Shown piece after piece: positions 1 through 8,712 of a DNA stretch of 64,000 nt. The stretch covers positions 186,001-250,000 of the forward strand of contig JAOYTL010000010.1 of assembly GCA_025846845.1 (NCBI GenBank), given 5' to 3'. The DNA is from Alloboseaceae bacterium BT-24-1. GTDB lineage: Bacteria > Pseudomonadota > Alphaproteobacteria > Rhizobiales > Beijerinckiaceae. Under the pieces are notes generated by a model. That model saw only the letters and a list, made by a program, of their open reading frames with translations, made no database searches and was not told the origin of the DNA. The position numbers and the translations under genes are program-made. How positions within the stretch are numbered: the first letter of the stretch is position 1; the number at the start of each line of letters is the position of its first letter.

Positions 1-310
1 GGAAAGGCTTGACGACATAGTCGTCGGCGCCGGCGTCGAAGCCCGAGACCTTGTCGCTCCAGCGATCGCGTGCCGTCAGGATCAGCACCGGCATGGTCTT
101 GCCGGCCCGGCGCCAGCCCTGCAGCACGGCGACGCCGTCGACCTTGGGCAGGCCGAGATCGAGGATCACCGCGTCATAGGGCTCGGTCTCACCAAGATAG
201 AGCCCCTCCTCTCCGTCGAAAGCCTTGTCGACGGCATAGCCGGCGTTCTCCAGCGCATTGACGATCTGGCGGTTGAGGTCCTTGTCGTCCTCGACGACGA
301 GCAGTCGCAC
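1..310 (-). CDS. OmpR-family response regulator, receiver domain (partial)
   Basis: The reverse strand from a GTG at 310 reads MRLLVVEDDKDLNRQIVNAL and continues as a canonical receiver domain. It has the acidic pair ED-D near residue 8, the phospho-acceptor aspartate in VILDLGLP near residue 51, the conserved threonine in LILTAR near 79, and the lysine of YVVKPF near 101. The DNA-binding half lies beyond the left edge of the window, so the winged-helix class is inferred from the receiver type. It is the cytoplasmic output protein of a two-component system and lies 46 bases downstream of a PepSY-like gene, a common alphaproteobacterial arrangement that is usually followed by the sensor kinase. 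Confidence 0.9.
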   Translation of the reverse strand, partial: MRLLVVEDDKDLNRQIVNALENAGYAVDKAFDGEEGLYLGETEPYDAVILDLGLPKVDGVAVLQGWRRAGKTMPVLILTARDRWSDKVSGFDAGADDYVVKPF

Positions 311-356
311 GGCGGCTTTTCTCCGATTGGCGGATCAGGAACGCGGCATAGCGGAA

Positions 357-677
357 CTAGCGGATATCCGCCACCTTGCCCGAGGCGCCGTCGAGCGTCA
401 CCCGGGCGACGCGGCCATCGCGCTTCATCGTCGTCACCACATAGACGAACTCGTCACCCAGGCGACAGAGCCTGATCCGCAGGACTTCGCCAGGCGCCGC
501 CTCGCGGGCATGGCGGGATGCCGTGGCAGGTTGCATGACCTTGCCGTCCGACACAGCCTCGCGCGTTTCCTGCGCCGACAGGCAGGAGATCGGCGGCGGC
601 GAATCGACCGTCTCCACCGGCGAAGCGGTGGCGATGACGAACGCGAAAATCGCGACGTTGGGGTCGAGCAGCATCAT
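357..677 (-). CDS. PepSY-like small exported protein
   Basis: This 106-aa protein has a hydrophobic N-terminus (about residues 3-20) that looks like a signal sequence or anchor. Its C-terminal 45 residues (RLGDEFVYVVTTMKRDG, then RVARVTLDGASGKV) match the beta-alpha-beta pattern of PepSY domains, including the final substrate-like ending. PepSY proteins are thought to modulate proteases or sensor kinases in the cell envelope. The gene lies directly upstream of the response regulator on the same strand, suggesting one operon and an envelope-sensing role. Two consecutive ATG codons (677 and 674) are possible starts. The PepSY assignment rests on pattern recognition of a short domain. Confidence 0.7.
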   Translation of the reverse strand: MMLLDPNVAIFAFVIATASPVETVDSPPPISCLSAQETREAVSDGKVMQPATASRHAREAAPGEVLRIRLCRLGDEFVYVVTTMKRDGRVARVTLDGASGKVADIR

Positions 678-734
678 CGCTATGGGCTAGCCCGGTATGC
701 GTGAATGCGCCATGAACATCAGCGTGAGGCTAGC

Positions 735-3700
735 TCAGCGGACCACGACGAGTCCACGCCGAGAAGTGCCGGGTCCGGCGACGACACTGAGTTGTGCCAA
801 TTCCACATCCAATGTGACCTGAGGGCTGCCGAAATCGGCGAGTTCCTGCGTCGCCTCGTAGAACATGGCCGGCGCATTGATCTCGACGGTCCTGAGGGGT
901 GCGCCACTCGCGCGGATCGTCACTCGATAGCGCTCGATATCCTCGCCGAGCGGTGCCTCGGTCGTTTCCCAGGAGTCACCACCGAAACGGCTGCGCCGGA
1001 TCCAATTCAAGGCGATGCCCGATGACAGGCGCCGAGCCCGGACACGCACAGGCGCCAACGGCCGCAACGGAGCGGTTCCGACAGTTGCGGAGAGCTCGCG
1101 CATCGAGGCAGCAGCGACGTCGGCATTGGGTGGACCAATCCGATAACGGACATGCCGGCCGACATCGTCGAGGCTCGTCGTCAGCGAGACCGCCGCGCCA
1201 TCGAGCACGACCACGCGTGCGCCTGGGGCCAGTGTTCGCGCCGCGGCTCCCTCCGAACCGCCAAGCCCGCGCACCATCTGCGACAGCCGGAATGTCCGCG
1301 CCCCGATCAGTTCGACCCGCGCCACTGTCGCGATCTCGACCTCTCCGGCTGGGTCGATGAAGGCGAGCGCGTTGGCACCGGTAAAGGCAGCCTCCGGCGC
1401 GACCGAGGCAAGGCTGCCGCCACGCAGACGAACCTCGACCGACGCGTGTCGATCGGTCCGCCAAAGCGGGCCATGGGCAAGTTCGGTCAAGGTCTCGCCC
1501 ATGATCGATGGCGCCGCGACGATGCCAACCAGTTCAAACGGCATGCCCTCTCCGGCGCGCCAGATCGCCAGCCCACCCGGCCAGGGATCGGCGAAGGCCG
1601 CCAGCGATTGCAGCGGCGGCGGCGCCTCCCGCGCGATCGGAAGGTCGAGGATCAGCGCGTCCGGTCGCCCCGCGATCCGCGGTGTGACCTTCGGAAGGCG
1701 CTCGCCCTCCGTCGCGCCTGCTGCCGCACCGCGATAGATGGCGGGCTCGACCGCGCGTGCACTCGCGCGCCGGGTCGGGCCATCGCTGATCCGCGTCAGC
1801 CTGAACAGACGGGGCCGGCCAGCAACATCGAGCGAGACCACATCGCCCGCTTCGAGATCGACGCAGCGCGGCGAAAGCTCCAGTTCGAGCGTCTCGCGAC
1901 CCGCCCAGATCTCCTGCAGGCGCTGATCGGCCAGGCGCTGGCCTTCGGCACGGCGCGTGACCACGGGAAGTTCGACGGCGTTTTCCCGGCGCGCGGCCCC
2001 GGCGACGCGGCGCGAGCGGGCCGTCGCCTGCCGATAGTCGTCGTTGCCGTCGATATGGACCAGGCGCAGTTCGCGCGGCAGTTCGCTCTCCTGCGCCCGG
2101 CGCAGTTCGAAAGGCTGGCCATCGCGATCGAGCACGAGGTCATCTGCCGACAAGGCGCGAGCGATGGTCGCAGCGCGACCGCGGAAGGCGAGCTTGCCGG
2201 AGGACATGACGGCATCGAAGCCGAAAGCATTGGCGAGCGGCTCGAGCGCCTGTCGCGCGGAGATCGGCCGATCGAGGACATAGCCGTCGACGAAGCCGTC
2301 GATGGCGAGTTGGTCGGGGACCGGGAGGCCATAGTCGGCCAGGGTCGCGCGCACCAATCGGTCGAGCGTCACGCCTTCGAGGCGGCCATTGACCCAGTGG
2401 CCGGTCTCGTAGTTCGCCCCGTCCGCCCAGACCGAGGTCAAGTCGGGAAACGCCGGAAACGGCCGAGCATCCCAGGTCCAGACGAAGACGTTGGCCGGAT
2501 CGACCATGCGCAGGCTGGACGAAGGCGCGATCGGGTTGCGCTGCGGCTCAAATCCCGGGAGCGCGGGATCGAAGCCCGACAGGATGGCCTCCAGCCCGCG
2601 CGCCTGGACGAGGTCGTCACGCGCTTTCGTTGAGAAATGCGGATAGCCACCATCGATCGATTTCGGGTCAGGAAAGACATTCGGCGAATTGCCACCCTTG
2701 TCGACGGCGGGCAGGCCGATCTCGGTCAGCCAGATGGGCTTTCCGCCGGGCAGCCAGCCGGTGGCGCCGATCTCCGCGCCGGCGAAGCGCTCGACATGGA
2801 AATTCAGCCACCAGTTCGGCAGGTCCTTCTGTCGAAACACCCAGGGTTTGCCGAAGGCATCATCCGTGATCGGCAAACGTGTTTGGGCATAGCGGCCAGA
2901 GAGGTCGGCGTAATACCAGTCGTAGCCCTCACCGGCGGTCAGGCGATTGCGCAGGTAGTCGACATCGGCGGGCCCGCGCGCGAGAGCGAGGTCGGCATGA
3001 TCAGGCGTATCGCGCCAGTCGGAAAGCGGCGCGTAGTAATCGATGCCGATCGCGTCGATATGTACGCTCGACCAGAGCGGATCGAGCGGAAAGCGAGCTT
3101 CCTGCCCGCCATCGCGAACATGGGCACCATATTCGGTCCAGTCGGCTGCGTAGGTCAGCTTGGTAGGCGGCGGCAGGATGGCGCGAACCTCGGACGCAAG
3201 GGCGACCAATCCATTGACCATCGGATAATAGCCCGGAGCGCCGCGCACGCGCGTCAACCCGACCAGCTCGGATCCGATGATGAAGCCCTCGACCCCGCCG
3301 GCCGCCTTGGCGAGCGTCGCCGCATGCAGCACGGCGCGGCGGAAGCTCCACTCGCCGGGCAGTGCACAGATGACCTTGTCGCCGTCGAGCAAGAAGTCGG
3401 CAGCCGTCGCGGAGCCGAGAAAGCTCGCAACCTGACTCGTCGCGACCGACGTACCGTCTGGCGAACCCGGCCGGCCAGGGGCGGGCGAGCAGGTAATGCG
3501 GCCGCGCCACGGATAGGGCGGCTGCGAGGGGTTGCCAGTATGCGGATCGGGCAGCGCGTTGTTCTGCTCCACATCCATCATCGCGAAGGGGTAGAGCACC
3601 ACCTCGAGCCCATAGACGTGACGCAGGCGGCGGATGAGCGCGACGACGCTCTCGTCCGAAGGCGTGCCGCCATAGGCAGGCCTGCCGTTCGACTGGGTGA

Positions 3701-4667
3701 CCACGCGGGCCGTCAGCCGATCAAGGCCCGCTACCGACCAAGGCGCGTCAGGCGTGTTCTTGTCGACGATCTCGACGCGCGGTGCGATGGTGCAATGGTC
3801 CGCCCGCAGATCGTCGCCGAACCAGCTGACGACGAGGGAGATTCGCCGCAGGTTCGGACAGAGCGCCAACAGATGTGTGATGGCACCGTCGATATCGGTG
3901 GCATTGTGCAGCTGATGCCGGTTCTCGGCGATCGTGACGCCGGCCTCTGGCTCCTGGTTGATCAAGGTCGGCGCGTAGATGAACTCGCTCGCGCCCGGTA
4001 TCAGCGTCACGGCGCGGATCATCTCGCCGAGCCCCGGCACGGCGCGCACCACCTCGAAGGAAAATTGCGGCACGCGGTTGCCATAGCCCGCCAGCGGAAA
4101 GCGCTCGAACACGACATAAGCCGTACCGCGATAGGCCGGCGCGGCACCCGCCTCCTTGGCGGCGATCAGCGGATCGGCCTCCTGATTCTCGAAGCCGCGA
4201 TGGATACGCAGCGACACGGTGTTGAAGTCGATCTCGCGCCCATCCGCCCAGATCCGGCGGACGAAAGCGATCGGCCCCTCGCAGATCGCGACCGCGAGAT
4301 TGGCGTAATAGCTGTAGATGGCCTCGTAGGTCTTCTGCGCTTTCTGACCGCCCTTGCCGCCGCTCTTGGTCCGGGTGACCGTGGTCGTCACCTCCTCCTC
4401 GAAGCGCGTCGCCCAGATCAATTGGCCGCCGAGCCTGGCTCGTCCGTAGACTCGTGGGATCGGTGCGCCCTCGGTCGAGGCAAGGCCGTCGATCTCCTTA
4501 AGACGCGGCCCCTCGACGATGCGTGTGCCACCGCCGCCGCCGAACAGGCCCTGGTCGAGGCTCGCACCGGCGATGGCGCCGAGCGAACGGCCAATCATGG
4601 CTCCGAACGGACCGCCGACGGCCGCTCCGAGCACCGAACCGGCGACCTGCAGGACGAGTGTGGCCAT
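735..4667 (-). CDS. GTA baseplate multidomain protein (gp15-like, TIM-barrel)
   Basis: This 1310-aa protein is the last and largest gene of the gene transfer agent cluster. The N-terminus has a glycine-rich hydrophobic segment (ATLVLQVAGSVLGAAVGGPF) found in this family. The middle third has the glycoside-hydrolase-like TIM barrel (YAADWTEYG, IDAIGIDYY and IWLTEIGLP motifs). The next third is a phage tail_3-type domain, and the C-terminal portion resembles the receptor-binding tail tip. In GTA and siphophage particles it forms the hub and tip of the tail. I chose the ATG at 4667, which overlaps the stop of the NlpC/P60 gene (TGATG), over the longer frame to 4718. Length is as expected and the frame is intact. 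Confidence 0.93.
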   Translation of the reverse strand: MATLVLQVAGSVLGAAVGGPFGAMIGRSLGAIAGASLDQGLFGGGGGTRIVEGPRLKEIDGLASTEGAPIPRVYGRARLGGQLIWATRFEEEVTTTVTRTKSGGKGGQKAQKTYEAIYSYYANLAVAICEGPIAFVRRIWADGREIDFNTVSLRIHRGFENQEADPLIAAKEAGAAPAYRGTAYVVFERFPLAGYGNRVPQFSFEVVRAVPGLGEMIRAVTLIPGASEFIYAPTLINQEPEAGVTIAENRHQLHNATDIDGAITHLLALCPNLRRISLVVSWFGDDLRADHCTIAPRVEIVDKNTPDAPWSVAGLDRLTARVVTQSNGRPAYGGTPSDESVVALIRRLRHVYGLEVVLYPFAMMDVEQNNALPDPHTGNPSQPPYPWRGRITCSPAPGRPGSPDGTSVATSQVASFLGSATAADFLLDGDKVICALPGEWSFRRAVLHAATLAKAAGGVEGFIIGSELVGLTRVRGAPGYYPMVNGLVALASEVRAILPPPTKLTYAADWTEYGAHVRDGGQEARFPLDPLWSSVHIDAIGIDYYAPLSDWRDTPDHADLALARGPADVDYLRNRLTAGEGYDWYYADLSGRYAQTRLPITDDAFGKPWVFRQKDLPNWWLNFHVERFAGAEIGATGWLPGGKPIWLTEIGLPAVDKGGNSPNVFPDPKSIDGGYPHFSTKARDDLVQARGLEAILSGFDPALPGFEPQRNPIAPSSSLRMVDPANVFVWTWDARPFPAFPDLTSVWADGANYETGHWVNGRLEGVTLDRLVRATLADYGLPVPDQLAIDGFVDGYVLDRPISARQALEPLANAFGFDAVMSSGKLAFRGRAATIARALSADDLVLDRDGQPFELRRAQESELPRELRLVHIDGNDDYRQATARSRRVAGAARRENAVELPVVTRRAEGQRLADQRLQEIWAGRETLELELSPRCVDLEAGDVVSLDVAGRPRLFRLTRISDGPTRRASARAVEPAIYRGAAAGATEGERLPKVTPRIAGRPDALILDLPIAREAPPPLQSLAAFADPWPGGLAIWRAGEGMPFELVGIVAAPSIMGETLTELAHGPLWRTDRHASVEVRLRGGSLASVAPEAAFTGANALAFIDPAGEVEIATVARVELIGARTFRLSQMVRGLGGSEGAAARTLAPGARVVVLDGAAVSLTTSLDDVGRHVRYRIGPPNADVAAASMRELSATVGTAPLRPLAPVRVRARRLSSGIALNWIRRSRFGGDSWETTEAPLGEDIERYRVTIRASGAPLRTVEINAPAMFYEATQELADFGSPQVTLDVELAQLSVVAGPGTSRRGLVVVR

Positions 4668-5113
4668 CAGGCGTCGAGCTCCGGAAAGGCGAAGGCATGG
4701 CTGAGATGGCGGCGCCACCAGCCGGTGAAGGCGACTTCGCTGACCGCTGCGCCGTCATGGGCGTGCAGGATGCAGTCCCACTCGGTCAGGATGGCGCAAT
4801 GCGCCGCCGGAAGATGCTGGCGCCAGCGGAAGAGCAGGACGTCGCCGGGGCGTGCGTCCGGGAGATCGAGCGGCCGAAGATGGCGCTCCGCCGCCAGTGC
4901 CAGCGTCTCGCCCGAGCCCTGCTGCGCCCAATAAGGCGAATAGGCCGGCGTCGGCTCGGGTTCGCCACCATAGAGGTCGCGCCAGACGCCGCGCACCAGG
5001 CCGAGGCAATCGCAGCCGATCCCGCGCAATGAAGCCTGATGGTGATAGGGCGTGCCTAGCCAGCCGCGCGCAGCCGCGATGATGCATTCCCGTATCGGGT
5101 CAATGCCCGTCAT
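4667..5113 (-). CDS. GTA NlpC/P60 cell-wall peptidase (gp14-like)
   Basis: This 148-aa protein has the NlpC/P60 cysteine peptidase pattern: the catalytic cysteine in CDCLGLVRGVW (about residue 35), a central RPGDVLLFRW segment, and a histidine in AAHCAI (about residue 104). In GTAs it sits in the tail tip and probably cleaves peptidoglycan cross-links when DNA is injected. It is coupled on both sides: its ATG overlaps the stop of the DUF2163 gene by four bases, and its stop overlaps the start of the baseplate gene. Length is normal for the family. Confidence 0.93.
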   Translation of the reverse strand: MTGIDPIRECIIAAARGWLGTPYHHQASLRGIGCDCLGLVRGVWRDLYGGEPEPTPAYSPYWAQQGSGETLALAAERHLRPLDLPDARPGDVLLFRWRQHLPAAHCAILTEWDCILHAHDGAAVSEVAFTGWWRRHLSHAFAFPELDA

Positions 5114-6000
5114 CGGAACAGGCTCCCGCCGTCAAAAGGCCCCGCGCCGGGATCGCCCGCACCGGTGCCGCCAATGATGAAATCGTTGCCGGGCAGATGC
5201 GGAAAGCCGCGGAAGTTGACGCCATTGCCGAACTTGTTGCGGCAGGTGGCGAAGCGTTTGTCGCAGCCGGCCTGGGCGATGAAGGCATCACCGATCGCGA
5301 TGGGCTGCGGCGCGGCCTGCCAGAGCTGCAGGACGACCGCGCCCCCATCCTCGCGATGACTGCGAATCTCGGTGGTGAAGCCAGTGTTGGCGCCCGCGGT
5401 GAAAACCAGTCTGCCGCCGCTGAGGTAACCATCGTCGTAACCGGAGAGCGCCGGCGCAGTGAGCGAGAAGCGCCCATCGGTCGCGGCGACAGTCGCCACC
5501 GGCGAGCTGGGCGTGACACCGCAGCGGGTATCACCGAGATCGGCCGAACAGCTCGCCGTATAAAGCCGACCGCGCTCCTCGTCGAAGGCCTTGCCGAGGC
5601 CGCGGACCTCGGCTGTGAAATTGGTGTCGCTACGCTTCACCTCGCCGACGAAACCGGTCTCCAGCAAGGTGCGCTGGCTGGGATCGGCCCAGTTGACCAG
5701 CCAGATCGCGACGCGGGCATCGTCGAAGAACCCGCGCGCCAGATCCTCTTCGTTGAGCCCGCTCGCCGCCAAGGCTCCGAGCACCTCGCCACCGCCGGTC
5801 GCAAAGCCGAGCTCCGCGCTGGTCTCGGCGGTTTCAAGGCCGGCATTCGCGCGGAACAGAATATCGTCGAACGCAAGATCGCGATCATGATCGGTGAAGC
5901 CGAGCACCGCACCGTCGTGACGGGTCAAGCTCCAGCAGCGGCAAAGCGTGGTCGCCTCGCCGGCGACATGCGCGGCAAGTTCTGGGGATAATATCCGCAT
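5110..6000 (-). CDS. GTA DUF2163 baseplate hub protein (gp13-like)
   Basis: This 296-aa protein matches the DUF2163 / phage BR0599 family. The N-terminal half has the characteristic LTRHDGAVLGFTDHDRDL segment. The C-terminal half is cysteine-containing (SCSADLGDTRCGV, then AGCDKRFATCRNKF and NFRGFPHLPG); in related tail hub proteins, including RcGTA gp13, such cysteines form an iron-sulfur site. It is predicted to form part of the distal tail baseplate ring. It starts 8 bases after the stop of the DUF2460 gene and overlaps the next gene by four bases. Confidence 0.94.
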   Translation of the reverse strand: MRILSPELAAHVAGEATTLCRCWSLTRHDGAVLGFTDHDRDLAFDDILFRANAGLETAETSAELGFATGGGEVLGALAASGLNEEDLARGFFDDARVAIWLVNWADPSQRTLLETGFVGEVKRSDTNFTAEVRGLGKAFDEERGRLYTASCSADLGDTRCGVTPSSPVATVAATDGRFSLTAPALSGYDDGYLSGGRLVFTAGANTGFTTEIRSHREDGGAVVLQLWQAAPQPIAIGDAFIAQAGCDKRFATCRNKFGNGVNFRGFPHLPGNDFIIGGTGAGDPGAGPFDGGSLFR

Positions 6001-6008
6001 GGCAAACC

Positions 6009-6650
6009 TCAGTCGGCGATCTCGACGATCGGGATCTTGGGGATGTCGCCGGCCTCGAAGGCCGAGAGGTCGACCTCGATCGCATCGGTGTCGAAGCGGA
6101 CGGGAACGTCGAAGGAGAAACCGGCGCTGATGACGGCACCGGCTGGTGGGGCTTGGCCGACGGCGAAGGTGATAACGCCGCTGGTATGGTCGCAGGACAC
6201 AATGCCGGGCTGCGCCTTCACGACGCCGTCGACCGCGATGAGCACACTCCCGGCCACTGGCTTGGCGATGCGCCGGACGTAAGGCGCATGCAGCCCGCCA
6301 TAGAGCTTGCAGAGCTGGAAGACCCGTGTCGCCCCGTCACCGACACCGATCTGCTGATCACTCGCCACAGGCGTCGCCGACGGGGCACAGCTCTTCCAGT
6401 CGAGCTGATCGCGCCAGCGGAAGCCGTAGAGCCGGCCGCGGCGCTCCTCGAAGAAGGCGACGACCTCCGCGAGCGCATCGAGGGTGCGGATGCCGAAACC
6501 GGCGTCGTAACGCCTGCGCGAATGCGCCCAGCGGCTGTTGCGGACCTCCCGGCCCGAGGCCAGCGTCACCACTTGGGTCAGCCGTTCCGGCCCACCACGG
6601 GCACCGCGCGCGATCCCGGTGGGGAAGCGCACCTCGTGGAAGCCGCTCAT
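6009..6650 (-). CDS. GTA DUF2460 distal tail protein (gp12-like)
   Basis: This 213-aa protein starts MSGFHEVRFPTGIARGARGG and contains the DUF2460 hallmarks: a GG..R.T.VVTLASGREVRN segment, RWAHSRRRYD, and VVAFFEERRGRLYGFRWRD near residues 65-85. In GTAs it is the distal tail protein connecting tube and baseplate. A longer open frame extends to 6884 but overlaps the tape-measure gene and is basic and low-complexity, so the ATG at 6650 is preferred. It lies between the tape measure and DUF2163 genes, the fixed order in alphaproteobacterial GTAs. Confidence 0.94.
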   Translation of the reverse strand: MSGFHEVRFPTGIARGARGGPERLTQVVTLASGREVRNSRWAHSRRRYDAGFGIRTLDALAEVVAFFEERRGRLYGFRWRDQLDWKSCAPSATPVASDQQIGVGDGATRVFQLCKLYGGLHAPYVRRIAKPVAGSVLIAVDGVVKAQPGIVSCDHTSGVITFAVGQAPPAGAVISAGFSFDVPVRFDTDAIEVDLSAFEAGDIPKIPIVEIAD

Positions 6651-6678
6651 GCTGCCTCTCCTGTCATATTGCTGAGGG

Positions 6679-7269
6679 TCAGAGCGCCCGGTTTCCGCGC
6701 GCGACGGCGCGCGCGATCGCCGCCGAGACCTGCGCCTCGGAGCGGCGGAAACTGTCGGCATCGGGCGTCGAAACCTGGACGGTGACATTGACCGGGCGCC
6801 GCTCGCCGCCGCCAGCGGCCCGCACACCGAGCTTGCCATCCGGGCCGCGCGACAGGGGCATGATTGCCTCTGCCCCGCGTTCACCCATCAATCCGAGGCC
6901 GCGCCCCATCGCGAAATAGGAAGGCGCCGCGACGACGCCGCCATCGGCGAAGGGCGAGACCGGCAGACCACCGCCGCCACCCTTGCCGCCACTGAAGAGA
7001 CCGGCCAGATTGCTGATGCCGGAACCGAGCCAGCTCGAGATCGCGCTCTGCAGCGGCTTCAGCGCCGATTTCAGCAGGCTCTGGCTCAGCGATGAACCGA
7101 TGTTGCGCAGCACATCCTCGAAGCGCTTGCCCTCGACGATACCGCTGGCGAAGGCCGTGGTGATCGACTTCCCGAAGGCCTGCGACGCCTTGGTCAGACT
7201 CTGGGTCAGCGCCTTCAGCGTGCGAAGGCCGCCAAAATCGAAGGAGGGAGAAGAGTCTTCGTCAGCCAT
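6679..7269 (-). CDS. GTA short tape-measure protein (gp11-like)
   Basis: This 196-aa protein carries the C-terminal motif of GTA tape-measure proteins: a glycine-rich stretch, then FADGGVV, a short linker, and MGERGAEAIMPLSRGPDGKLGV. An amphipathic helical N-terminus (LKALTQSLTKASQAFGKSI) precedes it. It sets tail length and is ejected during DNA delivery in related particles. Its small size is normal for GTAs, which have short tails, and is not a truncation. The ATG at 7269 overlaps the end of the tail chaperone gene by eight bases; a start at 7299 is also open. Confidence 0.88.
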   Translation of the reverse strand: MADEDSSPSFDFGGLRTLKALTQSLTKASQAFGKSITTAFASGIVEGKRFEDVLRNIGSSLSQSLLKSALKPLQSAISSWLGSGISNLAGLFSGGKGGGGGLPVSPFADGGVVAAPSYFAMGRGLGLMGERGAEAIMPLSRGPDGKLGVRAAGGGERRPVNVTVQVSTPDADSFRRSEAQVSAAIARAVARGNRAL

Positions 7270-7471
7270 CGATGCGGCCTTTCCAATCGTCATGGTCACA
7301 GGAAACCGGGTCCGGATGGGCCTGTATCAACGCAACAAGCGTTGCGCGCGAAGGCGCTTCGACCGCTTGAGACGGCCGGTAGGCCTCGATCGCGGCGAAG
7401 ATTTCGCGTGGGCTCGCGGTCCAGAAGACGTCCGGTGCCCAACGCAGTCGGCCGAGACCGAAGGCCATCAC
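7262..7471 (-). CDS. GTA tail assembly chaperone (gp10.1-like, TAC_6 family)
   Basis: From the GTG at 7471 the frame gives 69 aa with MAFGLGRLRWAPDVFWTASPREIFAAIEAY, the signature of the short phage tail assembly chaperone found between gp10 and the tape measure. The family usually begins with FPW followed by a short helix. Here FPWRE is encoded in frame just upstream of the GTG, in a stretch open back to a stop at 7547-7549 with no ATG, GTG or TTG. The annotated start may therefore cut off the conserved N-terminus (see findings). The stop at 7262 overlaps the tape-measure start. Confidence 0.85.
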   Translation of the reverse strand: MMAFGLGRLRWAPDVFWTASPREIFAAIEAYRPSQAVEAPSRATLVALIQAHPDPVSCDHDDWKGRIDG

Positions 7472-7506
7472 CTCGCGCCAGGGGAAAGGGACCGCCGCCG
7501 GCGCGC

Positions 7507-7860
7507 CTAGGCCGCCGGCGGCATCGGAGGGCGAGCTTCCGTGCCCTCACCGGCCGGGGCGAAGGTCGCGTCGAGCAGTGCGATCGCAGCTGCGATCGCA
7601 CCGTTGAGCCCGCCGTCAAAAGGCAGCGCCGCAACCTCGTCCGTGGCCAGTGCGCTGCCGGCACCGCGCAGACCGGCCGCCAGGATGCGCGCGATATCGC
7701 GGGCCGATAGCCGGCCGGCGGCGAAGCGTTCGCCCAGCGCTGGCAGGTTCTCGACCGAGAAGGCGTCCTCGAGCTCGGCTAGCGCGCCGAGGGTGAGGCG
7801 CATCGGCAGCGCCCGCCCCTCGACCATCAGGGCGACCTCGCCCCTGTAGCGATTGACCAT
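7507..7860 (-). CDS. GTA tail assembly protein (gp10-like, GTA-gp10 family)
   Basis: This 117-aa protein has the pattern of GTA gp10 (DUF3356): NRYRGEVAL, LTLGALAELEDAF, and an alanine-rich helix ARDIARILAAGLRGAG. This family corresponds in position to the first tail assembly chaperone of siphophages, and it lies between the tail tube gene and the second chaperone. It ends with the proline-rich MPPAA. The start at 7860 lies 11 bases after the tail tube stop. Its end overlaps an open stretch of the next gene in the -1 frame. Confidence 0.9.
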   Translation of the reverse strand: MVNRYRGEVALMVEGRALPMRLTLGALAELEDAFSVENLPALGERFAAGRLSARDIARILAAGLRGAGSALATDEVAALPFDGGLNGAIAAAIALLDATFAPAGEGTEARPPMPPAA

Positions 7861-7871
7861 GCAGTCTCCCC

Positions 7872-8282
7872 TCAGGCGAGCGTGAAGGTGAGCTGGCCGG
7901 CTGATTCCAGCGAGAGCTCGAAGGTGACTTCGGCGGCATGGTCGCCGCGATATTCGAGTGTCGAGAGCTGGAATGGCCCGGTGATCGTGCCGAAATCGGG
8001 CACGATCACCTGCCAGTCGCGGATCGCGCCGTCGAAGAAGATCTGGCGGACCAGCGCATCCGAGGCCTCGTCCTTGAAGATGCCGGCGCCGCTGATGCTG
8101 GCGCGGCGCATGCCGGCCCCCGCCAACAGCTCGCGCCAGCGCCCGGCCGACTCGGCATGGGTGATGTCGACCGCCTCGGCATTGAAGGCGATCTGGCGCG
8201 CGCGCAGGCCGGCCACGGTGACGAAGCTGCCGCCGGCATCGGCGGCCTTGAGCAACAGGTCCTTGCCTTTCTGGGCAGGCAT
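7872..8282 (-). CDS. GTA major tail tube protein (gp9-like, TP901-1 family)
   Basis: This 136-aa protein starts MPAQKGKDLLLKA and has the TP901-1-type major tail protein features: VAGLRARQIAFN, ITHAESAGRWRELLAGAGM, SGAGIFKD, and a beta-rich C-terminus ending TFELSLESAGQLTFTLA. Hexamers of this protein stack to make the tail tube. I chose the ATG at 8282, which is the family's usual N-terminus, over the longer frame to 8321. It lies 19 bases downstream of the tail terminator gene. Confidence 0.93.
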   Translation of the reverse strand: MPAQKGKDLLLKAADAGGSFVTVAGLRARQIAFNAEAVDITHAESAGRWRELLAGAGMRRASISGAGIFKDEASDALVRQIFFDGAIRDWQVIVPDFGTITGPFQLSTLEYRGDHAAEVTFELSLESAGQLTFTLA

Positions 8283-8301
8283 GGGCGGTCCTTTCGTGCG
8301 G

Positions 8302-8712
8302 TCAGAGTGCCTCGGTGACAACCCTGAAGGTCAACGTCACGGTTGGCAGATGGGTCTTTGGATCGCGGGCGAGTTTCGAGGAGAGCCAGGCGAGATTGAC
8401 CAGTCGCTGGCCCTCCGGCGCAAGCGCGGCCCCCTCTAGGCTGGCAACGATGCGGGCAGCCGCCTCGAGCGCCTTGCGTGACGAAGTGGTCTCACCCGCC
8501 CAGACGCCGAGCGTCAGCTTCTGCTCGCAGCCGCGGTCGCTGCCGGTCGACCAGTCCTCGGCCGTGACCTCGCCATGGACGACGTAGAGCCCGCTCAAGG
8601 CGCGCGGCGGCTCGTCATGGATGCGGCCCGTTCCGATCAACGCTGTCAGGTCGGCATCAGCGGATAGGTGCGCGTGGATGGCACGCCGGAGCGGCAGGAT
8701 GGCATCGCTCAT
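8302..8712 (-). CDS. GTA tail terminator protein (gp8-like, DUF3168)
   Basis: This 136-aa protein begins MSDAILPLRRAIHAHLSADA and carries DUF3168 hallmarks: LIGTGRIHDEPP, LTLGVWAGETTSSRKALE, and a terminal strand with VTLTFRVVTEAL. The family caps the tail tube at its head-proximal end. The ATG at 8712 overlaps the stop of the head-tail adaptor gene by four bases, which decides against the longer frame to 8838. Length is normal. Confidence 0.93.
   Translation of the reverse strand: MSDAILPLRRAIHAHLSADADLTALIGTGRIHDEPPRALSGLYVVHGEVTAEDWSTGSDRGCEQKLTLGVWAGETTSSRKALEAAARIVASLEGAALAPEGQRLVNLAWLSSKLARDPKTHLPTVTLTFRVVTEAL

Noticed and set aside
2637..4934. Long plus-strand frame of 765 codons antisense to the GTA baseplate gene
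   Set aside because: It mirrors the real gene, has arginine/aspartate-rich low-complexity composition typical of high-GC antisense frames, and shows no domain.
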